A stretch of 53,995 nt of DNA, taken from the NCBI GenBank assembly GCA_018065185.1, contig JAGHTU010000058.1, forward strand, positions 1 through 53,995, in the 5' to 3' direction. A program made the translations under genes and the position numbers. How positions within the stretch are numbered: the first letter of the stretch is position 1; each line of letters opens with the position of its first letter. Source of the DNA: Candidatus Equicola faecalis (GTDB taxonomy: Bacteria > Bacteroidota > Bacteroidia > Bacteroidales > Bacteroidaceae). This document shows positions 16,983 through 28,645 of the stretch, piece after piece. The notes below the pieces were generated by a model. It ran no database searches and was not told where the DNA came from. It worked only from the letters and a program-made list of their open reading frames with translations.

Positions 16983-17174
16983 ATGATTAAGAAATTCATC
17001 AATTATTGTAAAGCTTGTTTTGACGAACTTGCGCATAAGACCAGTTGGCCTTCACCGAAAGAACTATCCAGTAGCGCAGTGCTTGTATTATCTGCTTCCC
17101 TAATCATTGCGCTGATAGTGTTCGCTATGGACCAATGTTTCGGTTTTATTATGGGTATGGTTTATCCGGGCTAA
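16983..17174 (+). CDS. secE: Preprotein translocase subunit SecE
   Basis: Small clamp subunit that holds SecY in the SecYEG channel. The 63-residue form has an amphipathic segment (DELAHKTSWPSPKEL, the family motif) followed by one transmembrane helix (about 33-55). The frame continues upstream through tRNA-Trp, which is not coding; ATG at 16983 is the first usable start. nusG follows 15 bases later. Confidence 0.95.
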   Translation: MIKKFINYCKACFDELAHKTSWPSPKELSSSAVLVLSASLIIALIVFAMDQCFGFIMGMVYPG

Positions 17175-17189
17175 AAGAGGAATTGCATT

Positions 17190-17729
17190 ATGGCAGATTT
17201 CAGATGGTATGTGCTTAGGGCAGTAACAGGTCAGGAACTCAAAGTCAAAGAGTATATTGAAGCTGAACTCAAGCATGACGCAGATTTTGCGGCTCATGTG
17301 AATAAGATTCTTATACCTATGGAGAAGCGTGTGTCATTGAGAAATGGCAAGCGTGTTGAGTCTGACAAGACTTATTTGCCGGGCTATTTACTTGTTGAGG
17401 CAAAACTTGAGGGCGAAGTTGCCCACAGGTTGCGTTTTATGCCTAACGTGCTTGGTTTCCTCGGAGGTTTGGACAATCCTTCACCAGTGAGACAATCGGA
17501 ACTGAACCGTATGCTTGGCAGTCAGGAAAAGTCGGCTCTTAACGGTGAGGAAGTAAACATTCCTTTCTTGGTGGGCGAAAGCGTGAAAGTTACAGACGGT
17601 CCGTTCAATGGTTTCAATGGGTTGATTGAAGAGGTCAACAATGAGAAACACAAACTCAAAGTGATGGTTAAGATCTTCGGACGTAAAACTCCGTTGGAGC
17701 TTGGTTTTATGCAAGTCGAGAAGGAATAA
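17190..17729 (+). CDS. nusG: Transcription termination/antitermination factor NusG
   Basis: Binds RNA polymerase through its N-terminal domain, and Rho or S10 through the KOW domain. The 179 residues begin with the NGN domain ([29 protein letters not shown] segment [12 protein letters not shown]) and end with the KOW domain ([20 protein letters not shown]). Placement between secE and rplK is conserved in bacteria. Confidence 0.98.
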   Translation: MADFRWYVLRAVTGQELKVKEYIEAELKHDADFAAHVNKILIPMEKRVSLRNGKRVESDKTYLPGYLLVEAKLEGEVAHRLRFMPNVLGFLGGLDNPSPVRQSELNRMLGSQEKSALNGEEVNIPFLVGESVKVTDGPFNGFNGLIEEVNNEKHKLKVMVKIFGRKTPLELGFMQVEKE

Positions 17730-17786
17730 GGCGTAGGTGTTACGATACGCTGAAGTTCCGATAAATCAATTAAATCTAATAAAGAA

Positions 17787-18227
17787 ATGGCTAAAGAAGT
17801 TGCTGGACAAATCAAATTACAGATTAAAGGTGGTGCAGCTAATCCTTCTCCTCCAGTGGGTCCTGCCCTTGGTGCGAAAGGTATTAACATCATGGGTTTC
17901 TGTAAGGAGTTTAATGCTAGAACACAGGATAAGGCTGGTAAGGTACTTCCAGTTGTTATCACTTATTATGCAGACAAGTCATTCACATTTGAAATCAAGA
18001 CTCCTCCTGCTGCCGTACAGCTCATTGAGGCTGCCAAGGTAAAGGGTGGTTCTGCACAGCCTAACCGTACTAAAGTGGCAAAGGTCACTTGGGAACAGGT
18101 GAGAGCAATCGCAGAAGACAAGATGAAAGATTTGAATTGCTTTACTGTAGAATCAGCAATGAAGATGGTAGCTGGAACTGCAAGAAGTATGGGTATCACC
18201 GTTACAGGTGAGTTCCCTGGAAAATAA
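17787..18227 (+). CDS. rplK: 50S ribosomal protein L11
   Basis: Part of the GTPase-associated centre on 23S rRNA. The 146 residues show [20 protein letters not shown] near the N-terminus and the RNA-binding C-terminal domain with [25 protein letters not shown] split by a short linker. The 57-base gap after nusG is the only place where an L1 repressor site for rplK-rplA could lie; I cannot confirm one by eye. Confidence 0.98.
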   Translation: MAKEVAGQIKLQIKGGAANPSPPVGPALGAKGINIMGFCKEFNARTQDKAGKVLPVVITYYADKSFTFEIKTPPAAVQLIEAAKVKGGSAQPNRTKVAKVTWEQVRAIAEDKMKDLNCFTVESAMKMVAGTARSMGITVTGEFPGK

Positions 18228-18247
18228 ATTTAATCAACTAAGAAACA

Positions 18248-18943
18248 ATGAGTAAACTGACAAAAAATCAGAAATCAGTAGCTGAGAAAATTGAAGCAGG
18301 GAAAGCATACTCTCTTAAGGAAGCCTCAGAACTTGTAAAGGAAATCACTTTTACAAAGTTTGAAGCTTCTGTGGACATTGATGTACGTTTGGGTGTAGAC
18401 CCACGTAAAGCCAACCAGATGGTTCGTGGTGTGGTAACACTGCCTCACGGAACAGGTAAGGTTACACGTGTGCTCTGTATCTGTACACCAGATGCTGAAG
18501 CTGCTGCCAAAGAGGCAGGTGCTGATTATGTTGGTCTCGATGAATATATCGAGAAGATCAAGGGTGGATGGACTGATATTGATGTTATCATCACTATGCC
18601 TTCATGTATGGGCAAGCTCGGTCCTCTTGGTCGTATCCTCGGTCCGCGTGGTTTGATGCCAAACCCAAAAAGCGGTACTGTTACTATGGACGTTGCTAAG
18701 GCAGTTAAGGAAGTTAAGGCAGGTAAGATAGACTTTAAGGTGGACAAGGGCGGTATCGTTCACACGTCCATCGGTAAGGTATCTTTCTCACCGGAGCAAA
18801 TTTATGACAATGCGAAAGAGTTTATCCAGACTCTTATCAAGTTGAAGCCTGCAGCTGCAAAAGGTACATATATGAAGAGTATCTTTATTTCCAGCACTAT
18901 GAGTAAAGGTGTCAAGATTGACCCTAAATCAATTGCTGACTAA
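18248..18943 (+). CDS. rplA: 50S ribosomal protein L1
   Basis: Forms the mobile L1 stalk at the E site and usually represses its own rplK-rplA mRNA. The 231 residues have the L1 signature around [19 protein letters not shown] followed by [10 protein letters not shown], and an N-terminal [14 protein letters not shown]. Typical length. rplJ follows after 22 bases. Confidence 0.98.
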   Translation: MSKLTKNQKSVAEKIEAGKAYSLKEASELVKEITFTKFEASVDIDVRLGVDPRKANQMVRGVVTLPHGTGKVTRVLCICTPDAEAAAKEAGADYVGLDEYIEKIKGGWTDIDVIITMPSCMGKLGPLGRILGPRGLMPNPKSGTVTMDVAKAVKEVKAGKIDFKVDKGGIVHTSIGKVSFSPEQIYDNAKEFIQTLIKLKPAAAKGTYMKSIFISSTMSKGVKIDPKSIAD

Positions 18944-18965
18944 TTCCTTAAAAACATAAAGAATT

Positions 18966-19484
18966 ATGAAGAAAGAAACTAAAGATATTATCATTTCCCA
19001 AATAGGTGAGAAACTGAATGAGTATGCTCATTTCTATCTTGTGAACCTTGAGGGTCTGACTGCTGCAAAAACTTCAGAACTGCGCGAAAAGTGCTTCAAG
19101 AATGACATAAAGCTCGTGATGGTGAAGAACACCCTCATGGAGAAAGCACTTGATAAGGCAGAAAATGATTTTTCAGAGCTTTATACTGCTTTGAAAGGCA
19201 ATACGGCTGTTATGTTCTGTAACACTGCCAATGCTCCTGCAAAGCTGTTGAAAGGTTATGAGAAAGAAGGTATTCCAGCATTGAAGGCTGCATATGCAGA
19301 GGAGATGATTTTCGTAGGCGCAAACCAGTTGGAAGCCCTTGCAGCTATCAAGAGCAAGAACGAGGTCATTGCAGACATCGTCGCTTTGCTACAGTCTCCA
19401 ATCAAGAACGTCGTATCTTCTCTGGAATCAGGAAAGAACACTATTCATGGTGTGCTTAAAACTTTGGGCGAACGTCCGGAATAA
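18966..19484 (+). CDS. rplJ: 50S ribosomal protein L10
   Basis: Anchors the L7/L12 dimers to the ribosome. The 172 residues start KKETKDIIISQIGEKL and contain FYLVNLEGLTAAKTSELR and VMVKNTLMEKAL; the C-terminal helix that carries L12 is intact. The gap to rplA is only 22 bases, so the long L10 leader known in other bacteria is not present between these genes. Confidence 0.97.
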   Translation: MKKETKDIIISQIGEKLNEYAHFYLVNLEGLTAAKTSELREKCFKNDIKLVMVKNTLMEKALDKAENDFSELYTALKGNTAVMFCNTANAPAKLLKGYEKEGIPALKAAYAEEMIFVGANQLEALAAIKSKNEVIADIVALLQSPIKNVVSSLESGKNTIHGVLKTLGERPE

Positions 19485-19530
19485 TTAACAAACAAAAGTA
19501 AACACAAAACAATTAAATTTTTAGAATAAA

Positions 19531-19908
19531 ATGGCAGATATTAAAGCTATTGCTGAACAGTTGGTAAACTTGACAGTAAAGGAAGTAAATGAGTTGGCAA
19601 CAGTCCTTAAGGACGAGTATGGAATTGAGCCTGCTGCTGCAGCTGTTGCAGTTGCTGCTGGCCCTGCAGCCGGTGCTGCTGAGGCTGCTGAGGAAAAGAC
19701 ATCTTTTGATGTTGTCCTCGCTGAAGTAGGTGCTGCTAAGCTTCAGGTCGTAAAGGCTGTTAAGGAAGCTTGCGGTCTTGGTTTGAAAGAAGCTAAGGAC
19801 CTAGTAGATGGTGCTCCTTCAACAATCAAGGAAGGCTTGTCAAAGGACGAAGCTGAGAACCTGAAGAAGGCTATAGAAGAAGCTGGTGCAAAGGTTGAAC
19901 TGAAGTAA
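19531..19908 (+). CDS. rplL: 50S ribosomal protein L7/L12
   Basis: Stalk protein that recruits translation factors. The 125 acidic residues have the dimerisation domain (about 1-33), an alanine-rich hinge ([18 protein letters not shown]) and the C-terminal domain with [20 protein letters not shown] and [12 protein letters not shown]. Two hairpins follow before rpoB. Confidence 0.98.
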   Translation: MADIKAIAEQLVNLTVKEVNELATVLKDEYGIEPAAAAVAVAAGPAAGAAEAAEEKTSFDVVLAEVGAAKLQVVKAVKEACGLGLKEAKDLVDGAPSTIKEGLSKDEAENLKKAIEEAGAKVELK

Positions 19909-19937
19909 TTCAGCAACAGATATAAAGCACAGAAGAG

Positions 19938-19955
19938 CTCCTTTTCATAAAGGAG
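19938..19955 (+). other. Small hairpin after rplL
   Basis: CTCCTTT and AAAGGAG form a seven-base-pair stem with loop TCAT. There is no T tract. It probably acts together with the larger hairpin downstream as an RNA processing or attenuation region. Confidence 0.6.
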
Positions 19956-19972
19956 ATGCTTAATATAAAATC

Positions 19973-20015
19973 AAAAAGGCTGAGAGTCCTCCAGTAGAGG
20001 ATTCTTGACCTTTTT
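19973..20015 (+). terminator. rplL-rpoB attenuator hairpin
   Basis: Outer stem AAAAAGG (19973-19979) with CCTTTTT (20009-20015), inner stem GAGTCCTC (19984-19991) with GAGGATTC (19997-20004), then ATTG. The T run makes it an intrinsic-type terminator, but the downstream rpoB has no clear promoter of its own, so partial read-through, as at the E. coli rplL-rpoB attenuator, is likely. Confidence 0.7.
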
Positions 20016-20056
20016 ATTGTAATAAATCACGAACAGGATTATAAAATCATTATATA

Positions 20057-23000
20057 ATGTCTAAACAAGTCGATAACAGAATAAACTTTGCAACCGTCCA
20101 GAATCAGATGCCCTTTCCTGATTTCCTTGACGTGCAATTGAAGTCGTTCCAGGACTTCCTACAACTGGACACACCACCTGAGCAACGTAAGAATGATGGT
20201 CTGTATAAGGTGTTTGAAGAAAATTTCCCTATTACCGACACAAGAAATAATTTCGTATTGGAGTTCTTGGATTACTTCATTGACTCGCCACGTTATTCCA
20301 TAGAAGAATGTTTGGAGCGTGGTTTAACGTATAGTGTGCCATTGAAAGCAAAGTTAAGATTGTATTGTACCGATCCTGACCATGAGGATTTCAGTACAAT
20401 CATACAGGATGTATTCCTTGGTCCGATACCATACATGACACATAATGGTACGTTCGTGATAAATGGTGCTGAGCGTGTTGTAGTATCACAGCTTCACCGT
20501 TCCCCGGGTGTGTTCTTCGGTCAGAATGTACACACTAATGGTGTGTTGCTGTATTCAGCACGTATCATACCGTTCAAGGGCAGTTGGATAGAATTTGCGA
20601 CAGACATCAATAATGTCATGTATGCATATATTGACCGCAAGAAGAAACTTCCAGTTACAACACTTCTTCGCGCAATTGGTTTTGAAACAGATAAAGACAT
20701 CCTACAGATCTTTGACCTCGCAGAGGAGATAAAGGTAAATAAGGCAACTCTGAAGAAAAACATCGGCAGAAAGATGGCTGGTCAGGTGCTTCGCACATGG
20801 ACTGAAGACTTCGCCGATGAAGATACGGGGGAGGTTGTTTCTCTTGAGAGAAATGAGATTCTCTTTGACCGTGAGACAATGATTACCGAGGAAAATATTG
20901 ATGATATTATCCAAAGCGGTACTCAGACTATTCTCGTACACAAGGACGACAATCTTGCACAAGAACACTCCATTATCTTCAACACTCTGCAGAAAGACCC
21001 TACAAAGACCTGTAGTGAAGCGATTAACTATATATATCGTGTATTAAGAAATACAGACCCTGCTGATGATGCATCAGCAAAGGAAGTAATCAATAATCTC
21101 TTCTTCTCAGACAAGCGTTATGATTTGGGAGACGTAGGTCGTTATCGTATTAACAAGAAATTGCATCTTGATACAGATATGGATATTCGCGTACTTACGA
21201 AAGAAGATATTATTGAGATTATTAAATATCTCATACAGCTTGTCAACTCCAAGGCAACCGTGGATGACATTGACCACTTGAGCAACCGTCGTGTACGTAC
21301 CGTTGGCGAGCAGTTGAGCAATCAGTTTGCTATAGGTTTGGCACGTATGAGCCGCACCATCCGTGAGCGTATGAATGTTCGCGACAATGAGGTGTTTACA
21401 CCGACGGACCTTATAAATGCAAAGACCATCTCTAGTGTCATAAACTCATTCTTTGGCACAAATCCGCTTTCACAGTTCATGGACCAGACGAACCCACTTG
21501 CAGAAATCACGCATAAGCGTCGTCTTTCTGCCCTCGGTCCTGGTGGTCTTTCACGTGAACGCGCTGGCTTTGAAGTGCGTGACGTACATTATACACACTA
21601 TGGCCGTCTCTGTCCTATCGAATCACCGGAAGGACCGAACATCGGTCTGATCTCGTCACTTTGCGTATATGCAAAGATAAACAATCTGGGATTTATTGAG
21701 ACTCCATACCGTCCGGTTGCAAATGCTAAGGTTGACCTTAACAATGACAAGATAGAATACCTGACAGCAGAGCAGGAAGAAGGAAAGATTATCGGACAGG
21801 GAAATGCCCCTTTGAAACCTACAGGCGATTTTATACGCACCTATGTAAAGTGTCGTCAGGATGCAGATTATCCTGTTGTAGCACCAGATAAGGTAGAATA
21901 TATGGACGTTGCTCCGCAACAGATAGCTTCAATTGCAGCAGCACTTATTCCATTCCTTGAGCACGATGATGCTCACCGTGCGTTGATGGGGTCGAACATG
22001 ATGCGTCAGGCAGTGCCTCTGCTTCATAATGACAGTCCAATCGTAGGTACCGGAATTGAGAAACAGGTGTGTGAGGATTCCCGTACGATGATTACTGCCG
22101 AAGGCGATGGTATTGTGGATTATGTTGATGCCACTACAATACGTATTCTCTATGACCGCACGGAAGAAGAAGACTTTGTAAGCTTTGAACCTGCATTGAA
22201 GGAATACCGTATCCAGAAATTCCGCCGTACAAACCAGAATATGACTATTGACCTACGTCCACTTTGTAAGAAGGGACAGCGGGTAAAAAAAGGCGATATC
22301 CTTACAGATGGCTATGCTACAGAAAATGGGGAGTTGGCTCTTGGACGTAACCTGTTGGTAGCATATATGCCTTGGAAGGGTTACAACTATGAGGATGCTA
22401 TCGTGCTTAACGAGCGTATGGTGCGCGAAGATATACTTACGTCCGTACACGTTGACGAGTATAGCCTTGACGTACGCGACACAAAGCGTGGTATGGAGGA
22501 GTTCACAGCCGACATACCTAATGTGAGTGAGGAAGCGACAAAAGACCTTGATGAGAATGGTGTCATCCGTATCGGTGCCAACGTCGTACCGGGCGACATT
22601 CTTATCGGTAAGATATCTCCAAAGGGAGAAAGCGACCCATCACCGGAAGAGAAACTCCTGCGTGCTATCTTTGGCGACAAGGCAGGCGACGTGAAAGACT
22701 CTTCACTGAAAGCCAACCCTTCATTGTCAGGAACAATCATTGATAAGAAAATGTTCTCACGTGCCATCAAGACACGCGCTTCACGTCAGGAAGATAAGAT
22801 AGCCCTGAGTAAGATTGATGAGGAATATGATGCAAAGATTGCTGACCTCAAGTCAATTCTCGTGGAGAAGTTGCAAACCCTGACAAAGGGCAAGACCTCA
22901 CAAGGTGTGAAGGACTATGCCGGAGCTGAGATTATTGCAAAAGGTAGCAAGTTTACAGCAGCCAACTTAAACAATCTTGTCTATACAGACATCCAAATCA

Positions 23001-23866
23001 GCGGATGGACAAACGATGAACATATAAACGGTCTCATTTCGCAACTTATCACAAACTTCCTCAAGAAGTATAAACTGTTGATAGCAGAAAGCAATCGCCG
23101 TAAATATGCTATCACTATTGGTGATGAACTTCCTAATGGCGTTATCCGTATGGCAAAGGTTTATGTTGCCAAGAAACGTAAGATCAGCGTAGGTGACAAG
23201 TTGGCAGGACGTCATGGAAACAAAGGTATCGTTTCTAAGATTGTACGTCAGGAAGACATGCCGTTCCTTGAAGATGGAACACCTGTCGATCTCGTGCTGA
23301 ACCCACTTGGTGTGCCATCACGAATGAATCTCGGACAGATTTTTGAAGCTATTCTTGGTGCTGCAGGTAAGAAGTTAGGTATCAAGTTTGCTACTCCTAT
23401 CTTTGACGGCGCTCACATTGAAGATCTTTGTGAATGGACTGACAAGGCAGGACTTCCACGTCTTTGTTCTACTCACCTTTATGATGGTGAGACGGGAGAA
23501 CGCTTTGACCAGCCTGCAACGGTGGGTATCACATACTTCCTCAAACTCGGTCACATGGTAGAAGACAAGATGCATGCACGTTCCATCGGTCCTTATTCTC
23601 TCATCACCCAACAACCACTTGGTGGTAAGGCACAATTCGGAGGCCAGCGTTTCGGAGAGATGGAGGTTTGGGCACTTGAAGCTTTCGGTGCATCTCACGT
23701 ATTGCAGGAAGTACTAACAATCAAATCTGATGACGTCGTAGGCCGTTCTAAAGCTTATGAGGCAATTGTCAAGGGAGAGCCAATGCCGACTCCAGGCATC
23801 CCTGAATCGCTCAATGTACTGCTACATGAACTGAAGGGACTTGGATTGAGTGTTACTCTTGATTAA
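20057..23866 (+). CDS. rpoB: RNA polymerase beta subunit
   Basis: Catalytic subunit; 1269 residues, normal for Bacteroidetes. The rifampicin region is visible ([20 protein letters not shown], then [20 protein letters not shown]) with Asp, His and Ser at the main resistance positions, that is, the sensitive-type residues. The C-terminus has [20 protein letters not shown]. It starts 41 bases after the attenuator; rpoC follows 45 bases after the stop. Confidence 0.99.
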   Translation: MSKQVDNRINFATVQNQMPFPDFLDVQLKSFQDFLQLDTPPEQRKNDGLYKVFEENFPITDTRNNFVLEFLDYFIDSPRYSIEECLERGLTYSVPLKAKLRLYCTDPDHEDFSTIIQDVFLGPIPYMTHNGTFVINGAERVVVSQLHRSPGVFFGQNVHTNGVLLYSARIIPFKGSWIEFATDINNVMYAYIDRKKKLPVTTLLRAIGFETDKDILQIFDLAEEIKVNKATLKKNIGRKMAGQVLRTWTEDFADEDTGEVVSLERNEILFDRETMITEENIDDIIQSGTQTILVHKDDNLAQEHSIIFNTLQKDPTKTCSEAINYIYRVLRNTDPADDASAKEVINNLFFSDKRYDLGDVGRYRINKKLHLDTDMDIRVLTKEDIIEIIKYLIQLVNSKATVDDIDHLSNRRVRTVGEQLSNQFAIGLARMSRTIRERMNVRDNEVFTPTDLINAKTISSVINSFFGTNPLSQFMDQTNPLAEITHKRRLSALGPGGLSRERAGFEVRDVHYTHYGRLCPIESPEGPNIGLISSLCVYAKINNLGFIETPYRPVANAKVDLNNDKIEYLTAEQEEGKIIGQGNAPLKPTGDFIRTYVKCRQDADYPVVAPDKVEYMDVAPQQIASIAAALIPFLEHDDAHRALMGSNMMRQAVPLLHNDSPIVGTGIEKQVCEDSRTMITAEGDGIVDYVDATTIRILYDRTEEEDFVSFEPALKEYRIQKFRRTNQNMTIDLRPLCKKGQRVKKGDILTDGYATENGELALGRNLLVAYMPWKGYNYEDAIVLNERMVREDILTSVHVDEYSLDVRDTKRGMEEFTADIPNVSEEATKDLDENGVIRIGANVVPGDILIGKISPKGESDPSPEEKLLRAIFGDKAGDVKDSSLKANPSLSGTIIDKKMFSRAIKTRASRQEDKIALSKIDEEYDAKIADLKSILVEKLQTLTKGKTSQGVKDYAGAEIIAKGSKFTAANLNNLVYTDIQISGWTNDEHINGLISQLITNFLKKYKLLIAESNRRKYAITIGDELPNGVIRMAKVYVAKKRKISVGDKLAGRHGNKGIVSKIVRQEDMPFLEDGTPVDLVLNPLGVPSRMNLGQIFEAILGAAGKKLGIKFATPIFDGAHIEDLCEWTDKAGLPRLCSTHLYDGETGERFDQPATVGITYFLKLGHMVEDKMHARSIGPYSLITQQPLGGKAQFGGQRFGEMEVWALEAFGASHVLQEVLTIKSDDVVGRSKAYEAIVKGEPMPTPGIPESLNVLLHELKGLGLSVTLD

Positions 23867-23911
23867 AATAATCGTAAATTGTAAATGAATATTTTCAAAC
23901 AGTAGATTATC

Positions 23912-26900
23912 ATGGCATTTAAGAAAGAATCAAAAATAAAGAGTAATTTTACAAAGATTACGATTGCTTTGGCTTCTCCGGAAGAGATATTACATGAATC
24001 TTATGGTGAAGTCACAAAGCCTGAGACCATAAACTACCGTACATATAAGCCTGAGCGCGACGGTCTGTTCTGTGAACGCATCTTTGGTCCTACAAAAGAT
24101 TATGAATGCGGATGCGGAAAATATAAGCGCATTAAGTATAAGGGCACTACCTGCGACCGTTGTGGTGTTGAGGTAACGGAAAAGAAAGTGCGCCGTGAAC
24201 GTACAGGACATATAGAACTCGTCGTTCCTGTAGCTCATATCTGGTATTTCCGTTCTCTGCCTAATAAGATCGGTTACCTGCTCGGTTTACCGACAAAGAA
24301 GCTTGATTCTGTCATCTATTATGAGCGTTTCATCGTCATAAATCCTGGTCCGATTGCAGGCAAGGAAGATGTTGACGGCAATCCTTACAATGGTTCGCGC
24401 AAGATGGATCTTCTTACCGAAGATGAATATAATGATATCCTGGAGAAGTTCTGCTCAGAGGACAATGATTATCTTGACGATAAAGATCCAAACAAGTTTG
24501 TTGCAAAGATGGGTGCAGAAGCCATCTATGACTTGCTTGCAGAACTGGATCTGGATGCTCTCTCTTATGAGCTTCGTGACAGTGCCAACAACGACTCTTC
24601 CGTACAGCGTAAGAACGAGGCGTTGAAGCGTCTGCAGGTGGTTGAGGCTTTCCGTCAGAGTAAGGACATCAATCGTCCGGAGTGGATGATACTGAAGATT
24701 CTTCCAGTGACACCTCCGGAACTGCGTCCGCTTGTACCTCTTGACGGAGGACGTTTCGCCACTTCTGACCTTAACGACCTGTATCGTCGTGTCATCATAC
24801 GTAACAATCGTCTAAAAAGACTCGTAGATATCAAGGCTCCAGATGTAATCCTGCGTAATGAAAAGCGTATGTTACAGGAGGCTGTTGATTCACTGCTTGA
24901 CAATTCACGTAAGGTGAGTGCGGTAAAGACAGATTCTAACCGTGCATTGAAATCGCTTTCTGACTCTCTTAAGGGCAAGCAGGGACGTTTCCGTCAAAAC
25001 CTGTTGGGTAAGCGTGTTGACTACTCTGCGCGTTCTGTAATCGTGGTTGGTCCTGAACTGAAAATGGGTGAGTGCGGTCTTCCGAAATTGATGGCTGCAG
25101 AGCTCTATAAACCATTTATCATACGTAAACTCATAGAGCGCGGAATTGTAAAGACCGTGAAGAGTGCTAAGCGCATTGTTGACCGTCGTGAACCGATAAT
25201 ATGGGATATTCTTGAGAACGTCATGAAAGGACATCCTGTACTCCTCAACCGTGCACCGACACTTCACCGTCTCGGTATTCAGGCATTTCAGCCGAAGATG
25301 ATAGAAGGTAAGGCAATTCAGCTTCACCCATTGGCATGTACGGCATTCAATGCCGACTTCGATGGTGACCAGATGGCAGTACACCTTCCATTGTCAAATG
25401 AGGCAATCCTCGAAGCACAGATACTGATGCTTCAGAGCCATAATATCCTGAACCCAGCCAATGGTGCACCTATTACCGTTCCTTCACAGGATATGGTACT
25501 CGGTCTGTACTATATCACAAAGATCCGCCCGGGTGCACAGGGTGAGGGTCTTACATTCTACGGACCGGAAGAAGCTATCATCGCCTATAATGAAAAGAAA
25601 TGCGATGTACATGCCTTGGTCAAGGTGATGGTAAATGATATTGACTCCGAAGGCAATGCCTATAAACATATTGTCGAGACATCTGTAGGCCGTGTCATTG
25701 TCAACGAGATGGTGCCGGATGAGATGGGTTATATAAATGAGATTATTTCAAAGAAGTCATTGCGCGACATCATTACCCGTGTCATCAAGACTGTCGGTAC
25801 TGCCCGTGCATGCGAATTCCTTGACGGTATCAAGAACCTCGGCTACAAGATGGCTTACAAGGGCGGACTATCATTCAACCTTGATGACATCATCATTCCA
25901 AAGGAAAAGGAAGAACTGGTGAATAAGGGTAATGCCGAAATTCAGCAGATTACGGACAACTATAATATGGGTTTCATCACTGACAATGAACGTTATAATC
26001 AGGTTATTGATACATGGACACATGTGAATAATAATCTTGGGTCTGTACTGATGAAGACCATGACTGAAGCCGACCAAGGCTTTAACTCCGTATTCATGAT
26101 GCTTGATTCTGGTGCTCGTGGCTCAAAAGACCAGATTAAACAGTTATCAGGTATGCGTGGTTTGATGGCAAAGCCACAGAAAGCAGGAGCAGAGGGCCGT
26201 ATGACTATTGAGAACCCTATTCTTTCCAACTTCAAGGAAGGCATGTCTGTGCTGGAGTACTTTATCTCTACACACGGTGCTCGTAAGGGTCTTGCAGATA
26301 CAGCCATGAAGACAGCCGATGCTGGTTATCTTACCCGCCGTCTGGTTGACGTTTCTCACGATGTCATCATTACAGAAGAAGACTGTGGCACATTGCGTGG
26401 ACTCGAATGTACAGCACTAAAGAATGGAGATGAGGTGGTTGCAACACTTGGTGAACGTGTGCTGGGTCGTGTGTCTGTACACGATGTGATACATCCAACG
26501 ACAGGAGAGGTGCTCGTTCATGCTGGTGAGGAAATCACAGAATCCATTGCACAGGCTATTGAGGAAAGTCCTATTGAGATGGTGGAAATCCGTTCGGTAC
26601 TCACTTGTGAAAGCAAACATGGTGTCTGCCAGAAATGCTACGGTAGAAACCTTGCTACGCAGAAGATGGTACAGAGGGGAGAGGCTGTCGGTGTCATCGC
26701 TGCACAGGCTATTGGTGAGCCTGGTACACAGTTGACACTTCGTACATTCCATGCTGGTGGTATTGCCGGTGGCGCTGCTGCCAATGCGAAGGTGTCGGCA
26801 AAATATGATTCACGTGTTGAGTTCGACGAGTTACGTACTGTTGATTCTGAGAATGAAGAAGGCAAGAAAGTCAAGATTGTTGTCGGACGTCTTGCAGAGG

Positions 26901-28225
26901 CACGTTTCGTAGATGAAAAAACGGGAATTGTTTTGACAACACAACCGGTTCCGTATGGTTCTACACTTTATGTTGAAGATGGTGATACTGTCAAGAAAGA
27001 CGACCTTATTGCCCAGTGGGATCCATTTAATGCCGTAATCATCTCTGAAGTTTCCGGTAAAGTTAAGTTCTCAGATGTGATAGAGGGTGTTACATATATG
27101 ACGGAGACCGATGAGACCACAGGTCTGACAGAAAAGATTATCATTGAATCACGTGACCGTACAAAGGTTCCTACTTGCGATGTTGTGGATTCAAAGGGCG
27201 AGGTGCTTCGTACATATAACTTCCCTGTCGGTGCACATATCATGGTGGACAACAACAAGAAGATAAAGACAGGTAATGTGCTCGTTAAGATTCCTCGTGC
27301 CGTCGGCAAGGTTGGCGATATCACAGGAGGTCTTCCTCGTGTAACAGAGCTCTTTGAGGCCCGTAATCCTTCCAATCCTGCCATCGTATCACACATTGAT
27401 GGTGAGGTAACGATGGGCAAGATAAAGCGTGGTAACCGCGAAATCATCATTACAAGTAAGACAGGTGATGAGCGCAAATACTCTGTCAATCTATCGAAAC
27501 AGATTCTTGTACAGGAAAATGACTACGTGCGTGCTGGTACTCCACTTTCTGACGGAAGTATTACACCAGCTGAGATTCTTGAAATCAAGGGCCCTACGGC
27601 TGTTCAGGAATATATTGTCAATGAGGTACAGGATGTATATCGTCTTCAGGGTGTGAAGATTAACGATAAGCATTTTGAAATCATTGTGCGCCAGATGATG
27701 CGTAAGGTGACTATACAAGATCCGGGTGATACGGGATTCCTTGAGCAACAGGTAGTCGATAAGATTGACTTCGTGGATGAGAATGACCGTATTTGGGGAA
27801 AGAAAGTGGTTACCGATGCAGGCGACAGTGAGACTCTGCGTCCTGGACAGATTGTCACAGCACGCCGTCTGCGCGATGAGAACTCGTCCCTGAAACGTCG
27901 CGACCTGAAGTTGGTTGAAGTGCGTGATGCAGTACCAGCAACAGCCACACAGATGTTGCAGGGTATCACACGTGCTGCATTGCAGACCAAGAGCTTTATG
28001 TCAGCAGCATCATTCCAGGAGAGTACGAAAGTGCTGAACGAGGCCGCTATCCGCGCAAAGGTGGATTACCTCGAAGGAATGAAAGAGAACGTCATCTGTG
28101 GCCATCTTATACCTGCAGGAACAGGTCTGCGTGACTTTGACAAGATTATTGTCGGTTCACGCGAGGAATACGACCGCATTCTTGCCAATAAGAAGAACGT
28201 GCTCGATTTCCCTGACGTAGAATAA
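23912..28225 (+). CDS. rpoC: RNA polymerase beta' subunit
   Basis: 1437 residues. The N-terminal zinc ribbon is [20 protein letters not shown], the active-site motif is [16 protein letters not shown] with the three Mg-binding aspartates, and the second zinc site is C(GTLRG)...[16 protein letters not shown]. The trigger-loop and bridge-helix region ([15 protein letters not shown]... REGL-type [14 protein letters not shown]) is present. A strong two-stem structure follows the stop. Confidence 0.99.
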   Translation: MAFKKESKIKSNFTKITIALASPEEILHESYGEVTKPETINYRTYKPERDGLFCERIFGPTKDYECGCGKYKRIKYKGTTCDRCGVEVTEKKVRRERTGHIELVVPVAHIWYFRSLPNKIGYLLGLPTKKLDSVIYYERFIVINPGPIAGKEDVDGNPYNGSRKMDLLTEDEYNDILEKFCSEDNDYLDDKDPNKFVAKMGAEAIYDLLAELDLDALSYELRDSANNDSSVQRKNEALKRLQVVEAFRQSKDINRPEWMILKILPVTPPELRPLVPLDGGRFATSDLNDLYRRVIIRNNRLKRLVDIKAPDVILRNEKRMLQEAVDSLLDNSRKVSAVKTDSNRALKSLSDSLKGKQGRFRQNLLGKRVDYSARSVIVVGPELKMGECGLPKLMAAELYKPFIIRKLIERGIVKTVKSAKRIVDRREPIIWDILENVMKGHPVLLNRAPTLHRLGIQAFQPKMIEGKAIQLHPLACTAFNADFDGDQMAVHLPLSNEAILEAQILMLQSHNILNPANGAPITVPSQDMVLGLYYITKIRPGAQGEGLTFYGPEEAIIAYNEKKCDVHALVKVMVNDIDSEGNAYKHIVETSVGRVIVNEMVPDEMGYINEIISKKSLRDIITRVIKTVGTARACEFLDGIKNLGYKMAYKGGLSFNLDDIIIPKEKEELVNKGNAEIQQITDNYNMGFITDNERYNQVIDTWTHVNNNLGSVLMKTMTEADQGFNSVFMMLDSGARGSKDQIKQLSGMRGLMAKPQKAGAEGRMTIENPILSNFKEGMSVLEYFISTHGARKGLADTAMKTADAGYLTRRLVDVSHDVIITEEDCGTLRGLECTALKNGDEVVATLGERVLGRVSVHDVIHPTTGEVLVHAGEEITESIAQAIEESPIEMVEIRSVLTCESKHGVCQKCYGRNLATQKMVQRGEAVGVIAAQAIGEPGTQLTLRTFHAGGIAGGAAANAKVSAKYDSRVEFDELRTVDSENEEGKKVKIVVGRLAEARFVDEKTGIVLTTQPVPYGSTLYVEDGDTVKKDDLIAQWDPFNAVIISEVSGKVKFSDVIEGVTYMTETDETTGLTEKIIIESRDRTKVPTCDVVDSKGEVLRTYNFPVGAHIMVDNNKKIKTGNVLVKIPRAVGKVGDITGGLPRVTELFEARNPSNPAIVSHIDGEVTMGKIKRGNREIIITSKTGDERKYSVNLSKQILVQENDYVRAGTPLSDGSITPAEILEIKGPTAVQEYIVNEVQDVYRLQGVKINDKHFEIIVRQMMRKVTIQDPGDTGFLEQQVVDKIDFVDENDRIWGKKVVTDAGDSETLRPGQIVTARRLRDENSSLKRRDLKLVEVRDAVPATATQMLQGITRAALQTKSFMSAASFQESTKVLNEAAIRAKVDYLEGMKENVICGHLIPAGTGLRDFDKIIVGSREEYDRILANKKNVLDFPDVE

Positions 28226-28236
28226 TACTGATAATA

Positions 28237-28298
28237 AATCGGGCGGTTTGTCGGTAGTGCGGATGTGGATTCATCTGCAAGCGGTAAACCGCCCGATT
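28237..28298 (+). terminator. Two-stem structure after rpoC
   Basis: AATCGGGCGGTTT (28237-28249) and AAACCGCCCGATT (28286-28298) are perfect 13-base complements. The 36-base loop holds a second stem, GCGGATG (28259-28265) with CATCTGC (28273-28279). The tail GTATATAAA is not a proper U tract, so it may be a weak terminator or an mRNA stability or regulatory element ahead of the DUF3467 gene 32 bases on. Confidence 0.7.
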
Positions 28299-28330
28299 GT
28301 ATATAAATACAATAATAAAAAGGAATAACT

Positions 28331-28645
28331 ATGGATAAGATGAATTCAGAGAATGAATATCAGTTGAACCTACCTGAAGATGTAATGCTTGGAAACTATT
28401 CCGACCTCGCAGTCATCTCACACTCACCATCAGAGTTCGTAATAGATTTTGCTCGTATGGCACCAGGTCTAAAAAAGGCAACAGTATGTGACCGCATCAT
28501 CCTTGCTCCTGAACATGCCAAGCGTTTGCTCCTTGCCTTGCAGGATAATATCCGTAAATACGAACAGATGTACGGACCTATTCAACTCAAAGGACAAGGA
28601 AATAGACCGATAGCTCCTTTTGATATCAATAAGGGTGAGGCCTAA
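28331..28645 (+). CDS. DUF3467 protein
   Basis: A 104-residue soluble protein of the DUF3467 family, function unknown. It shows the family pattern YSDLAVISHSPSEFVIDFARMAPG, then RIILAPEHAKRLLLALQDNI and a KYEQMYGPI segment. In many Bacteroidetes this gene sits directly downstream of rpoC, as here, so an association with transcription is suspected but unproved. The second ATG (28340) is an alternative start. Its end overlaps the start of the MFS gene. Confidence 0.88.
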   Translation: MDKMNSENEYQLNLPEDVMLGNYSDLAVISHSPSEFVIDFARMAPGLKKATVCDRIILAPEHAKRLLLALQDNIRKYEQMYGPIQLKGQGNRPIAPFDINKGEA

